Below are positions 23,031 to 33,360 of a DNA stretch of 64,000 nucleotides, piece after piece. This DNA is from Phyllostachys edulis (lineage: Eukaryota; Streptophyta; Magnoliopsida; Poales; Poaceae). Below the pieces are notes generated by a model. It was given only the letters and a program-made list of their open reading frames with translations, searched no databases and had not been told where the DNA came from. How positions within the stretch are numbered: position 1 is the first letter of the stretch; each line of letters begins with the position of its first letter. The stretch covers positions 63,330,195 to 63,394,194 of the forward strand of contig CM070562.1 in assembly GCA_036346405.1 (NCBI GenBank), in the 5' to 3' direction. The position numbers were made by a program, and so were the translations under genes.

Positions 23031-23599
23031 CGGTAGTGGTTCTATGTGGTTGCAATTCCCCCAACGTTCAGTTTGCTTGCTGAAGATGGCGCTTGCGTGG
23101 TAATCTCAGTAGACTGGTCTTGTGAAATATGAGTAGGGAAGATATGCCAACGCAGGGTAGGGCACAAGCCAAGTGTGGAAGAATAAAGTATGACACAAGA
23201 GCGAGATAATAGAGGGACAAAGAAGAAGGACGACCAACGGGGATCGCCGATGTTGCGGTCACGTGGGAGGATTCTCGTGGTCTGGATGGACTTGGACGCG
23301 ATCCGGGGGGAGGGGGGGGAGGGATTTGCAACCACATATAACTTGCAGGTGAGTTTTTTTTTTACGAACTTTGAGATATATATGGGTTTTTGACAAACCC
23401 CCTACATACATGCATTTTTTTTTGCAAAATTCCCAAGATTACAAAACCTTCTAGTTTTTGCATTGATAATTGAGCAACAACTTATATATTCAGAGAAACC
23501 TTTGTGCCCGTCCAATGCTGCGATTTTTTTTGAAATAATATTATTTTAAAAGAAAATTCCAAAAATAAATAGTCAGTTTTTTTTAAAACAAAACTAGCC

Positions 23600-23755
23600 T
23601 ACTGTCGCCATTTGAAATAGCGAAATGTTCCTGTCGCCATTTCAAATGGCGACAGCAACCTAGGCACTGGCTACAGGGACAGGGAGGTCCCCGTCGCCAA
23701 TTGAAATGGTGACAGGACCCTGTCACCATTTCAACTGGCGACAGACACCTTTTTT
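23600..23755. repeat. Reiterated GTCGCCATTTGAAATGGCGAC hairpins
   Basis: CTGTCGCCATTT and its complement occur repeatedly, so the DNA can fold into several stems. The clearest palindrome spans 23631-23655, with 12-bp arms and a single central base. Related arms lie near 23605, 23694 and 23725. It sits between the MULE-type element and a gypsy LTR and has no coding content. Confidence 0.8.
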
Positions 23756-23867
23756 TACTGCCTATTTTTGACCACATATTTTGTGGACAAATCACAATGA
23801 TATTGGAAAACATTCGGCACAACATCATCTCATTTTTTATCGACAGATCACAACGATATTATAGAAC

Positions 23868-26244
23868 TGTAATACCCCATTTAAAAATAAAACAAATAAG
23901 TGATTAGCACTGAAATTAAATAGAAATAGAAAGAAAAAATTCAGAATTTAGGAGGAGTATTAGAACCCGGGCCTTTGGCCCATAGCGCCTTGGCCCAAGT
24001 GGGAACAGGCTTAAAAGAGGGAAACCAAACCCTAACCACCCCCTAAGTACTGTAGCTCGGCCACCACTATAGCACCACACTGTAGCTCGGCAACCACTGT
24101 AGCGCCTCCCCACCTCCCTGTGTTCCTCCCTACTACCGGCCAAGAGGAAAATCAGGGAAAGGCCATTTGGGTGCTGCTGATCAATGAGAAGAGGAAGAGG
24201 GAGAAGGAAAGGAGGAATCTTCGCGAGGACTTCAGGGAGGTCCAGTGAAGAATTTGTGGGTAAACTCGTGTTCCCCATTAGTCATTACAATTCTTTTAGA
24301 TGTGATTTGTCGCCAAAAAATCATATTAGTACCTTGCTGTTGTAGATCGGTAATTCTGTAGTTTTGATGATCCGTAAGATTGAATTAGTTCCAAGTGAAA
24401 TCAGGGGTTAGGGTCTCCTAGAGTTATGTGGGTAATTGTGATAGATTTCTATAAAGTCTTGTTTCACAATTTTTGGATGGATAAATATTTAGTTATGATT
24501 TTTGCAATCTGAGTGCCCGTTCAGTCTCTGGGATTTGGGCAGCGAACATAGTTTTGCAAATTAACGTTTGTAAATGGATGAATCTGGACTTTTGGTTTCC
24601 ATGACTTAGATAGTTAACTTCATAATGATTCCAGAGAGTCCAAGTTCGTATTTTTTGGACAAGTAGAACAAATGATATGGGATTTTGAATTATTCATTGC
24701 AGTTCTGTCCTTCTGTTGGGGACAGTCGGGAAAGATTGCTTTGTTAGCAACTTTCGTTGCACAATGAAAAAATTATAATAAATTTATTATTGACGTTAGT
24801 TCTCTGTAGATTCCAGAATGACTTAGGTCATTGTGTTTGGTCGTACCAATTAAAAGATATGTAATTTCTAAGTCGATAGTACCGAAGATGACATAACTAT
24901 CTTTGGAGATAAAAAACAAGGGTTGAGATGAAATAATCTGAACTTCCGGTCACCTGAGAATTTGTGTGTATGTGTGTTTAGATTCCAAAGAACTTGAGTT
25001 CATGATTTTTGGAGTTTTAAATCAAAAGTTATGGTTTTTCTTTGGTGGCTGTCTGTTTTGGATAGATTGGGACTTGGCAATATAATGGTATTATGTTGGG
25101 TTGCGAATAGGAGCGAATGAGTTCGTTTAGTTTTATTGCTATGCTTTGTGTAATTGAATGGTTTTCTTAGTATGATTTACGAATGCGAGGTGGTGGTGAG
25201 AACCAGGGGATAGTGTCCTCTTTTCGTCGTCATCCGTCTCGCGGTTGAGGCAAGTGCAAGCAGTGTAGTGTATTTGTGGTATTAAATTCATGATAATTGC
25301 CATGGTTTAATTGTATGGAAATTTATCTATGATTTTTCCACTGAATGTTATTCTATCATGATGGGTTGAGAATATTAAGTTTATTTGCATCATGACATTC
25401 ATTCTTGAATCTTAGACTACGTGGTAACCAAGAATTGATTATTTTGAGGTCCCCGTTATGCATTGGATGGGCATGAGATCCCCATCATGTATTGGACAGG
25501 CATGAGGTCCCCACACTCGTGGAGTGTGGGCTTGAGGTCCCTGTGCTTGAGGGCACAGGCTTGAGTATGCATCAACGGATGCACTACTCTGCATTACTGG
25601 TAATTGCAAAGAAGGAAGAAAGTTGCATTCTTGTCATCTGCATTGCATGAAAGCATAAGAGATTCAGTTATGGATTCCTTGCTGATGTTTATATGATGAT
25701 TTGTTATCTTCACTACCGTTCATGTTGTTTTGTCTATTACACTGTTGTATTTTGTTGAGTCGTGGACTCATGCTTGTTGTTGATGGTGCACTTCACTCAT
25801 GAAAATCCATGGCAAATAAAATAGCTCATTTACTTAAACTCAAATGATCCTGCTATTACTTTTATTCTCAGACCGTGTTCATCCTTCGTGATGATTGAGT
25901 TTTGTAATTGGTTTAGTCAAGTATGTCTTGTGGACGTTACTGTTATGCTTTAACCTTTTAGAACTTGATTTATTTATTCTTACACGCTATAATATTTCAA
26001 GTGACTTGCTTAGTCTTTCATTGAAAAAGAATTTTGAAGAATCCTGATATATTCTTATGGTTCTGCAAATTGATGATTAGAACATGGTTTATGTCCAGAA
26101 TCTTGTTATTCAAAATAGTTTTGATTAATGCTAGCTTGTTAGATGTTGAAAAACTTGCAGTTAGTTGGTAGTGGATAGAAGTAAATTGAATTGATGTGTT
26201 AGATTAGTAGCATCCTAGGCTCAGTGTTGAGATAGGGTGTTATC
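23868..26244 (+). mobile_element. Ty3/gypsy (chromovirus-like) LTR, about 2.4 kb
   Basis: The sequence begins TGTAATACCCC and ends GGGTGTTAT just before a primer binding site, the usual TGTAACACCCC...GGGTGTTACA frame of Tekay-type chromovirus LTRs. It contains no long open frame. A repeated GAGGTCCC(C/T) GCATG-type motif lies at 25445-25560. The right base is uncertain by one or two positions. The partner LTR is not in the window. Confidence 0.75.
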
Positions 26245-26246
26245 GT

Positions 26247-26258
26247 TGGTATCAGAGC
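26247..26258 (+). other. Retrotransposon primer binding site (initiator Met tRNA)
   Basis: TGGTATCAGAGC is complementary to the 3' end of initiator methionyl-tRNA. It lies 2-3 bases after the LTR end, the standard position for starting minus-strand DNA synthesis. Confidence 0.9.
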
Positions 26259-27430
26259 GGACATTAGACCCGTGGTAATTGAATCATTAAATTGACACAC
26301 CGTGCACAATAAGATGGGAATGGGTCAAGCATTGCATTTACGTTTTCGTTATGTCGCATTGAGCATTGTTGTTATGAATTGATTATGCTTATGATTTGAT
26401 TAATATGATGGTTATGTGTGATGATAGTTGCTGTTGAGAGGTTGAGGTTGTGGCCCTGGGCTTTGCCAGGTTACACCACCGTTCGTGGTATGAGATTAGT
26501 GAAGTGGTTACTCCGAGTACTATAGTTACAGGTACTGAGAGTGAATTTCTTTAGAAAAGTTGTACTCTTCTTGAGCTTGATTTAGGCCAATTCTGGATAT
26601 AGTTGCGGATGATGAATTTTCTTAGGATATTGGTTACAAGGCAGATGTTGGGATTTCACTTGGTCTTCATTTGTGTTATGGAGTAATTATTGGCTCTTCC
26701 GACCGTTGGGTTGCTTTTGCTACTAATGAACATTGTTCATTGATGAGATTGATATCTCCATGGTTGTTCTATTTTTTTTCTTATTGGAAAACATGACAGT
26801 TTATTCGTTTGATATTTTGGACAAAGAAAGTTTTCTGTTGCAAGTTCGTTAAAATGTGAGGGCTATGACTTTATGTATTTCTTTTGGATTATTTCAAGTT
26901 TAATACCTCTCTTTTATGAAAGGAGGTGTTCAAACCTTTTAGTGATGGTTTGTCATACTTGACTAAGCAGTTGTACTACAAAAAAGGTGGAGCAAATTAT
27001 AGTATAGTTTGATTTTGCCCAACTTGGTATATTCTTATTGCAGATAAGTGGAAAATCCATGATCTGACTTATTGCTAACTCAAGTTGCATGCATCCACAG
27101 CATATAAAAAAGGCAAATAGGGTATTATTTGCCGAGCTTGGCTCCATGTAACTCCAAACAAGCAGCAACCGGCGGTAGATAATATTCAGACCACTGAATC
27201 TAGTGTTTTATTTGCACCAACAGTTCTTTCTTTCTTTTTGGTGTGGAAGCCAAGTCCCAAACTAGTTACACAGCTAAAACTAGTAATGGATGGAGGATCT
27301 ATGATGGAGCTCTAGAACAAGACATGAGATGTCATAGTTCTTGCATCCTGTGGTTTAGACTTTTGTGGCATTAGGAATTTAGGATGGTGGTACGTAGGAC
27401 GTCAGTTTACAGGTATTTATTGGTAAGCCA
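26259..27430 (+). other. Probable internal leader of the truncated gypsy element
   Basis: Follows the primer binding site. I recognise no gag or pol blocks; the sequence is AT-rich with stops in all frames. The right limit of the element is not visible. Confidence 0.35.
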
Positions 27431-27484
27431 TGCATGAGTCGACTCAGCTATCACTTAAATTGCAAAGGTGGCTCAGCCTACTTA

Positions 27485-27780
27485 GAGCATCTGCAATAGT
27501 ACATTTGTTGTTGTCTTTTAGCTATAACACATTAATAAAATTCTACGTAGAGGAGAGAGAGCACATATCGTCTTTTTTTGAAGAGACTGTCGTGCACACG
27601 AAACAAGACATAATACATTAATCTACTACTTTAATTGAGATGTAGACCCGTTTCAAAGAAAAATTATAAAATATAAATGTTGGAGAGTGTACTAGAGACT
27701 ATTTATTGGAGATGTTGTCTCTAAAGATGATGTAGTATATGTTAGAGACAATGTTATCTCCAACTAGAATCAGCAATTAG
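27485..27780. mobile_element. Possible Tourist-like MITE, one clear end
   Basis: TTA followed by GAGCATCTGCAATAGT matches the left terminus of the MITE at 61844-62292. The right terminus is degenerate or missing, so the end is approximate. Confidence 0.4.
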
Positions 27781-27789
27781 ACTTGTGGT

Positions 27790-28880
27790 TAACATCAGCA
27801 ATCTACAGTCACTCGTGTGTACCTAGCTCGGTCCAAATTAAGCTGGTTCTGCAAAAGCAATCCGCTGCTTAGAATATTTAGTTTCTCCTACTTTTCTAAT
27901 CAGGCAGCAGCTCTTGTGAACCCTCCTACAAATCATTAGCATGCCATTTGGCTAAATCAACACATCTCTTTCTTGTGAACGCTGGAATTAAAAGATGGTT
28001 TGGTAGCTTAGAGTAGAGGTGAAAAAAAAGCTCGTTAGTTGGGCTCCTTGGCTCGATTCAAAATTGATTCAATTAAACTCATTATTTGGTTAAACATTGA
28101 AATAAGTTAATTTCGAATAAAATTAGATTCACTCTAGCTTGGTTCAGCTTAGCTCGTTAGCTCGGTTGTAAAAATATTTTCAAACTATAAATAAAATAAT
28201 ACTAAACCAAACCATGTCAATTTTAAAAAAAACTCGATAAAACGACTACCTACCTCGATATCCACCACTACCTCAGGGGTCAGGGCACCGAGTCATCACG
28301 CTGATAATAAGCATAGAGCACGTGAAAGATTTCCTGTAGGCATGTTAATACCTTCATTTTCCAAGTCGTAAGCAACTCCATTATCAACAACCCTGCCTGA
28401 CAAGAGGCGCCAATCATTGGCCCCGATCGATATAGAGTAAGCTAGCACTCCCATTTCCCACCTTGATTACGAGCTGATCCCACGTGGCGGGCGGCGAGAG
28501 GCCCGCTGCCTAATTCGTCGCCTTCCCCGCGCGCGCGGGGACGCGGGCCCACCGAGAGCTACCAGGCATCCTACTGGGGAGGTCACTGACATGTGGGAAG
28601 CGATTCCGAGGAGGGCGTAGTGCTCCGGAGGGTGGGGAGTTGTTTTTAATGGGGACGCGTGAACGGCACGTAAAAGGGGGAGCCGGTAGGATCTCGACGC
28701 GTGGTCGTTACGGCGGATCGCCTGCGGGGACGGCGAGACGGGCCCGTCACGCAGGCCGAGGGCGAGACTAGCCGGGAGCTTTGATCGAGCGGCTCTGGGG
28801 GCTCTGCTACTGGGTAGCAGCAGAAGGTGAGAGCTAGGGGCCATGCAATACAAATTACTTGTTCCACCATCATAATTGGG
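27790..28880. other. Intergenic DNA with a GC-rich island
   Basis: The stretch 28470-28800 is GC-rich and open on the minus strand for 128 codons, but the predicted peptide is Arg/Ser/Pro-rich with no recognisable domain. It could be an old promoter or CpG island. The remainder is AT-rich. Confidence 0.4.
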
Positions 28881-29938
28881 GTGATCTAGTTGTATGGATA
28901 AAATACTAAACCATTTTTAGAGAACTTTCACCCTTTTGTGGGCTATAAATATGAGAACCATAATATATAAGTGAGATACAAATGAACAAAGATTACAGAT
29001 CCTTATCTATACGTTTGTGTTCATTGTCTCTCTCTAGTGTTCATCATTTGATTGCTCATGTATGGATTGATCGGGGCACATAATGAAAATATATGAGGTT
29101 AAACCAAAATTGCTAAATAAAAGTCTTGGAACCAGGTAGTTCAGAGTTGATGGGTCATTATGAATATAATGAAGTGGTGAAGCTCTGGTTCTAAAGCCCC
29201 ATAGAGACCGTTACTCTCCTATTATGAATGAAATAATGTTCTGTTGTATAATAATTCTGACAAATGGCATGAATAAAATATGCTGTTAATGGATTTTGAA
29301 AGTCCTTGATGAAATCCTCGAAGGACTCAAAATTCCTAGTAGGAAGAAAAACAAAATCGCAATATATATAAAACTCATACCCAATAATTCCTTACATGCA
29401 GTAAGAACATCTCTCAGAAGATAGCATCTCCTTGAAAGAAAATTATTTTACCAGTTGATCTCTTAATCACACTAATGATTATATGATCCCTAGGAGTGGA
29501 CAATGACCCATCAAGATCACATAGAATGAAATGAGAAACATAAAGACTGGAAGTGTATCATACAATCACTTATAAAGTGCATCTTCCACCAGAAGTTAGT
29601 GGAATGGTAGTTTCCTCTAGTACTATGAAGGTACGACATACATTGGTGATACTAACAATTAATCCCCTAAACGCCAAAACTAAGACTTGTTATGTTTTAC
29701 TCTAGAGTGGTAGAACTATACTTTATAGTTCTGCAGAACAAACTATTCGTTGTAACTTTAACCACACAGGGATAGTTACATAATATTAAGACTCTGAAAG
29801 GTTTTGATAAATCATATCTGGAAGGCATATGACTTTGCAACTAGTATTACCCTATATCCTTTGCAAGGATAATCTATTTGTGTTACATAAGTAAATAGTG
29901 ACATTTGATAATTAAGTTAAACATATTACTCTTGAATA

Positions 29939-30122
29939 GTGTTTGTCCTAAACCTTCAGATGAGTAATAGTATATTTGTATGTAAGACTCCGCATCGTGA
30001 CAATCTAGTAGATTTGATCACATTATTCTTGGCTATGTTCATTTTCGAAAAATGTATGAAAGGCATTGGAGCAACAAGACTTCAGCGGAAGTTGTGTTCA
30101 GGGGGAGCATATGCTAAACACT
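29939..30122 (+). pseudogene. Copia polyprotein C-terminal relic (first copy)
   Basis: Encodes a short piece with FEKCMKGIGATRLQRKL followed by CSGGAYAKH, matching the last residues of copia polyproteins. It is followed by a purine-rich TTCAGGGGGAGCAT. Because a second C-terminal copy lies downstream (to about 32840), the locus holds parts of two elements or an internal duplication. Confidence 0.6.
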
Positions 30123-30399
30123 GATCATCATACTTGAGATTTTGAACATCTTAGTCAATCCTAGATGGTGTTGATACGATGATTACTGATTAAGTTCACT
30201 TTGAAGGTTTTACTACTTAACAGTTTAGATCCAGTCGGTTGACAATGCAAAGATCATGAAGATCACGCATAGATCCTGATGATCAATACTAAACCCTAAA
30301 GATATGCTAGCTATCTGTCAAATTTCTATAGTGCAAAGTCCTAGAATAGATTTATATTACTTTGTAATGGTGCAACCATATCTTGACGGTCATCTAAGC

Positions 30400-30563
30400 A
30401 TATCTTGGTAGCTACTTGTACCAGCCACTTAGAGATTATAGCACTATATGAAGCCTCACCTGAATATGTTTGGCTCAAACGTGTGATTAACCACATTCAA
30501 AAGTATTGTGGCATTAATATCGTCAATACCCCTCCTAAATTATCTATGAAGATAATGCTGCTT
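30400..30563 (+). pseudogene. Copia RNase H fragment, upstream half
   Basis: The translation carries EIIALYEASPEYVWLKRVI and then HIQKYCG, the conserved RNase H block near the C-terminus of copia polyproteins. The similarity breaks at base 30563, where a solo LTR is inserted, and resumes in the same frame at 32608. Confidence 0.75.
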
Positions 30564-32602
30564 TGTAGGACCGGAAAGGCGACTAGAGGAGGGGGGTGAA
30601 TAGGAGCACGCTCACTTTTTTACAAAGATCGAATTCAACACCAATTCACTCCAATAGCTATGGAAGCTATGAAGATCAAAGTACAAGTGCAGCGGATAAC
30701 TTGTATTGAATTCAATCCAAACCCCAAAGCATTGAATCAAAAGACCTCGAATCACAGAGGCAGAGCGGTCTGACCGACTGGCTGAAGAACTGAGAAAAAC
30801 AACCAAACTTAATTTGGTCGGGCGGTCCGACCGCCGATAAAATCGGTCGGACGGATTCGTCGTAAGCGTATGAACGGCCAAAAGCTGAAACTCAAATCGG
30901 CCTAACTTTTGATCTACACGATGAAACTTGGCCAAACTTGAGACACACCTTCCTAATGAAATCAGGAACCTATTCCAAGCAACGATCGTCCAGATCCAAG
31001 CCAAAGTCCTAACCTTTTTCAAAATGAGTGAAGGTGGGTTCAAAACCGGGCAAAAACGAAACTTAGATCCAAAAGCTTGCTCATGGTTGATTGATGATCT
31101 AGATGATCCTAGACAGGTTCCCACATGTCACAGCAAGCTAGATCTACGCAAGAAACCAATCAAAAACCCGCGGATCGAAGAAAACCCCAAAATCACAAAA
31201 TAAAGAGGAAGAACAAATAAGAACTCATCTTGTTGCAATCTTCCTTGGATTGATTTGAGAAGATGTATGTTGTTTACAGCCACTCCGCATGGAGGACAAA
31301 GCTCACCATGTGAGCACACACTCTCAATCCAAACCCTAGAAACCCTAGCCTCTCATCTTTCTCCTCAAAACCCTAAACACACAATAGGGCAACCAAAAGC
31401 AAGGGTTTTGGGCTGGCTCTCTCTTTGGCTTCAGCAGCACTCAAGCAGCCCACAACACCCATATTTATAATGGAGACTAAGCATCTAGGGTATATTCCAT
31501 TAGGGCACCCATTAAACCCTAATACACAATGGGTTAACACACGGACGCATCTCAAAGCGTCGTCTTCATCAACGATTGACCTAAACCGCTTCACCATGTA
31601 CCGACCCACGCCGCGGTTTAGCCAAAAGGTCACCAAGGCGGTATTTGGTAAAATTACCAAAATACCCCTTCTCGATCCTTCTCCAAAAGACCGAGTCCAT
31701 CCGCGCAAAGCACTCGCCTGCTTCGCCACGTGTAGGTTGATCAACAGCTCCATGTCGTCAAGTCTCTCCCGTCCGGATCCCACTGGCACCACTGAGCACT
31801 TGCAACGACTCCCGCGCCGCTTGATCCAACCAACGACCAACCGAACACTGTTCGGTCATCCATGTCCATTCTGCGCCCCGCTTGAGTCCTCTGCCTCACC
31901 CGGTATCCTTGATCGTTCTGGACCTCAGCTCTCCAAGCTTAGTCCCGATCCACCTCGCCGTTGACCGTCATAGACCTGCAAGCAACCTACACAGCAATAG
32001 ACCAAGAAACCATTTCTGGGAATAAGTTCTTCACAACTTGACCCACATTAGCCAAAGCATGCATCATGCAACACATATGCAATGACACCCATGAACTTGA
32101 CCTAACAAAACAGTCATCGCCACCGAGTTGGCCGATGAACAAGCCAAAACTGGTCAGACCGCCACCCTTGGCGGTCGGACCGCCCACTAGCCGGTCTGAC
32201 CGCCAACCAAAGGCCGGTCCGACCGCCACATGGGATTAGCCAAAATTCCACCCTTGGAAATCCGAATCTCTCTGGAATTTTCAAACGAATAGAACTTTTG
32301 CCTGGAGGTTCCAAAAATTATGAGACCAAGTGCAGAAGAACCTTCTCACTTGCCTACACCCTCTATTTTTGGCCCAGCTCCAAATTCCAAAGTTCATAAA
32401 GTGGCAGGTCTGACCGCCACCTCGGTCGGTCTGACCACCAGCCACCATTTCAGAAAAGCAACACAAGGCATGGCCGGTCAGACCGCCAGAGGCCTGACAG
32501 AACTGGAGCAACGCCGAAAACGGGTGATTCCGTAATCCCTTAGTGCCATTGCCAATTGTCTCATCATCCTAAAATCGTGGGCATATCCCCATGATATCCA
32601 CA
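30564..32602 (-). mobile_element. Solo LTR, SIRE-type, 2,039 bp, perfect 5-bp TSD
   Basis: The insertion begins TGTAGGACC and ends ATCCACA on the plus strand and is flanked by TGCTT (30559-30563 and 32603-32607). Read on the minus strand it ends CTAGTCGCCTTTCCGG...TACA after the CACCCCCCTCTAG motif, like the LTR at 5783-7378. No primer site, polypurine tract or coding sequence accompanies it, so it is a solo LTR from LTR-LTR recombination. It carries palindromic GGTCGGACCGCC-type units at 30760-30860 and 32150-32480. Confidence 0.9.
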
Positions 32603-32607
32603 TGCTT

Positions 32608-32840
32608 GTATTACACAAATGCAAATGAGTTATGTCAAGAGGAACAGCACGAAGCATATTGCTCCTAAATATTTTCTATCCTCATGGAATCCAGAAAAAT
32701 AGTGAGGTAAAAATCCTGCAAACAAAGTCTTGTGAAAATCCAGTTGATTTATTCACCAAGTCTCTACCTGCATCCAGTTTCTAAAGATGCATTCATGGCA
32801 TTGGAATGAGACGGTTTAAAGAGTTGCAGAGTTCAGGGGG
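32608..32840 (+). pseudogene. Copia RNase H / C-terminal fragment, downstream half
   Basis: Continues the frame interrupted at 30563, with TKHIAPKYFLS, NPVDLFTKSLP and GIGMRRFKELQSSGG as recognisable blocks. One early stop after the DLFTKSLP block marks it as decayed. A purine-rich TTCAGGGGGAG follows. Confidence 0.7.
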
Positions 32841-33108
32841 AGTAAATCCCTAAATCATGACCTTTATCAAATCATAAGGATTTATCCAAAATCTTGAATA
32901 TTGGATCCCAAAGATTAAACGTTGTACTCTTTTCCTTAATGAGTTTTCTTGAAGTTTTCTCACATAAAGGTTTTTAGTGAGGCAACAAGTGTAATGCAAC
33001 TTATGGATGTAATGTACTCTTTTCTCCATTCCTTTTTTTCCCAATGGGTTTTTGGAAAAAGTTTTTAATGAAGTATTTACATATCATTGTCTATTACCCA
33101 AGGGGAAG

Positions 33109-33346
33109 TGTTATAAAACCTAATTGTATGGGCAAAAGACTAAACCGCCTCTGGAGGGCTTTCGCCCCTTTGTGGGCTATAAATATGAGGACCCCCATGT
33201 ACAAGTGAGATACAGATGAATAAAGATTATTGATCCTACTCTATACGCTTTTGTTCATTGTCTCTCTCTGGTGTTCATCATTTGATTGCTCATGTATGGA
33301 TTGATCTACAAGTCAGCAATGTGACGACTACCGCTATTTCTCAACA
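33109..33346 (+). repeat. 3' LTR of the copia element, 238 bp
   Basis: Starts TGTTATAAAACC directly after a polypurine tract and ends CTATTTCTCAACA. It contains GGGCTATAAATATGAGG as its TATA region. It is similar over about 190 bp to 28882-29075. Confidence 0.75.
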
Positions 33347-33360
33347 CTTCCATTCCACAC

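Larger units (their letters stand above)
14012..23038 (+). mobile_element. CACTA (En/Spm) transposon, 9,027 bp, complete ends
   Basis: The element starts CACTACCGG and ends CCGGTAGTG, a perfect 9-bp terminal inverted repeat. It is flanked by the 3-bp duplication GTT (14009-14011 and 23039-23041). TTTGCCGAGTG and its complement CACTCGGCAAA are reiterated in both orientations at 14030-14360, 15165-15275 and 22510-23030, the subterminal sites typical of this superfamily. Inside are a TNPD-like (Tnp2) transposase region and a TNPA-like region in the same direction. Both are broken by frameshifts and stops, so the copy looks non-autonomous although its ends are intact. Confidence 0.95.
13919..23433. 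mobile_element. Mutator-type non-autonomous element (about 490 bp) hosting the CACTA insertion
   Basis: About 80 bp at 13919-13998 recurs inverted at about 23355-23433. The shared core reads GTTTGTCAAAAACCC, then ATCTCAAAGTTCGT; overall identity by eye is about 75%. Flanks are CAAGATTAT (13910-13918) and CAAGATTAC (23434-23442), eight of nine bases alike. Long inverted repeats with a 9-bp duplication indicate a MULE-type element. Removing the CACTA insertion and one GTT leaves roughly 490 bp without coding sequence. The exact ends may be off by one or two bases. Confidence 0.6.
28882..33346 (+). mobile_element. Ty1/copia element, internally deleted and split by a solo LTR
   Basis: Two related flanks define it: the 5' copy at 28882 to about 29075 and the 3' LTR at 33109-33346. 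They share TTGTATGG, the GGGCTATAAATATGAG TATA region and CATTGTCTCTCTCT. Coding relics include the C-terminal RNase H part (30400-30563 continuing at 32608-32840) and an extra C-terminal copy at 29939-30122. A polypurine tract (AAGGGGAAG, 33100-33108) precedes the 3' LTR. Most of gag, protease, integrase and reverse transcriptase is gone. The 5' LTR lacks its right end and no matching target duplication was found, so the left side is rearranged. Confidence 0.75.

Noticed and set aside
28467..28853. 128-codon minus-strand frame
   Set aside because: Arg/Ser/Pro-rich with no recognisable motif. It lies in a GC island next to a retroelement and was kept only as a described region.
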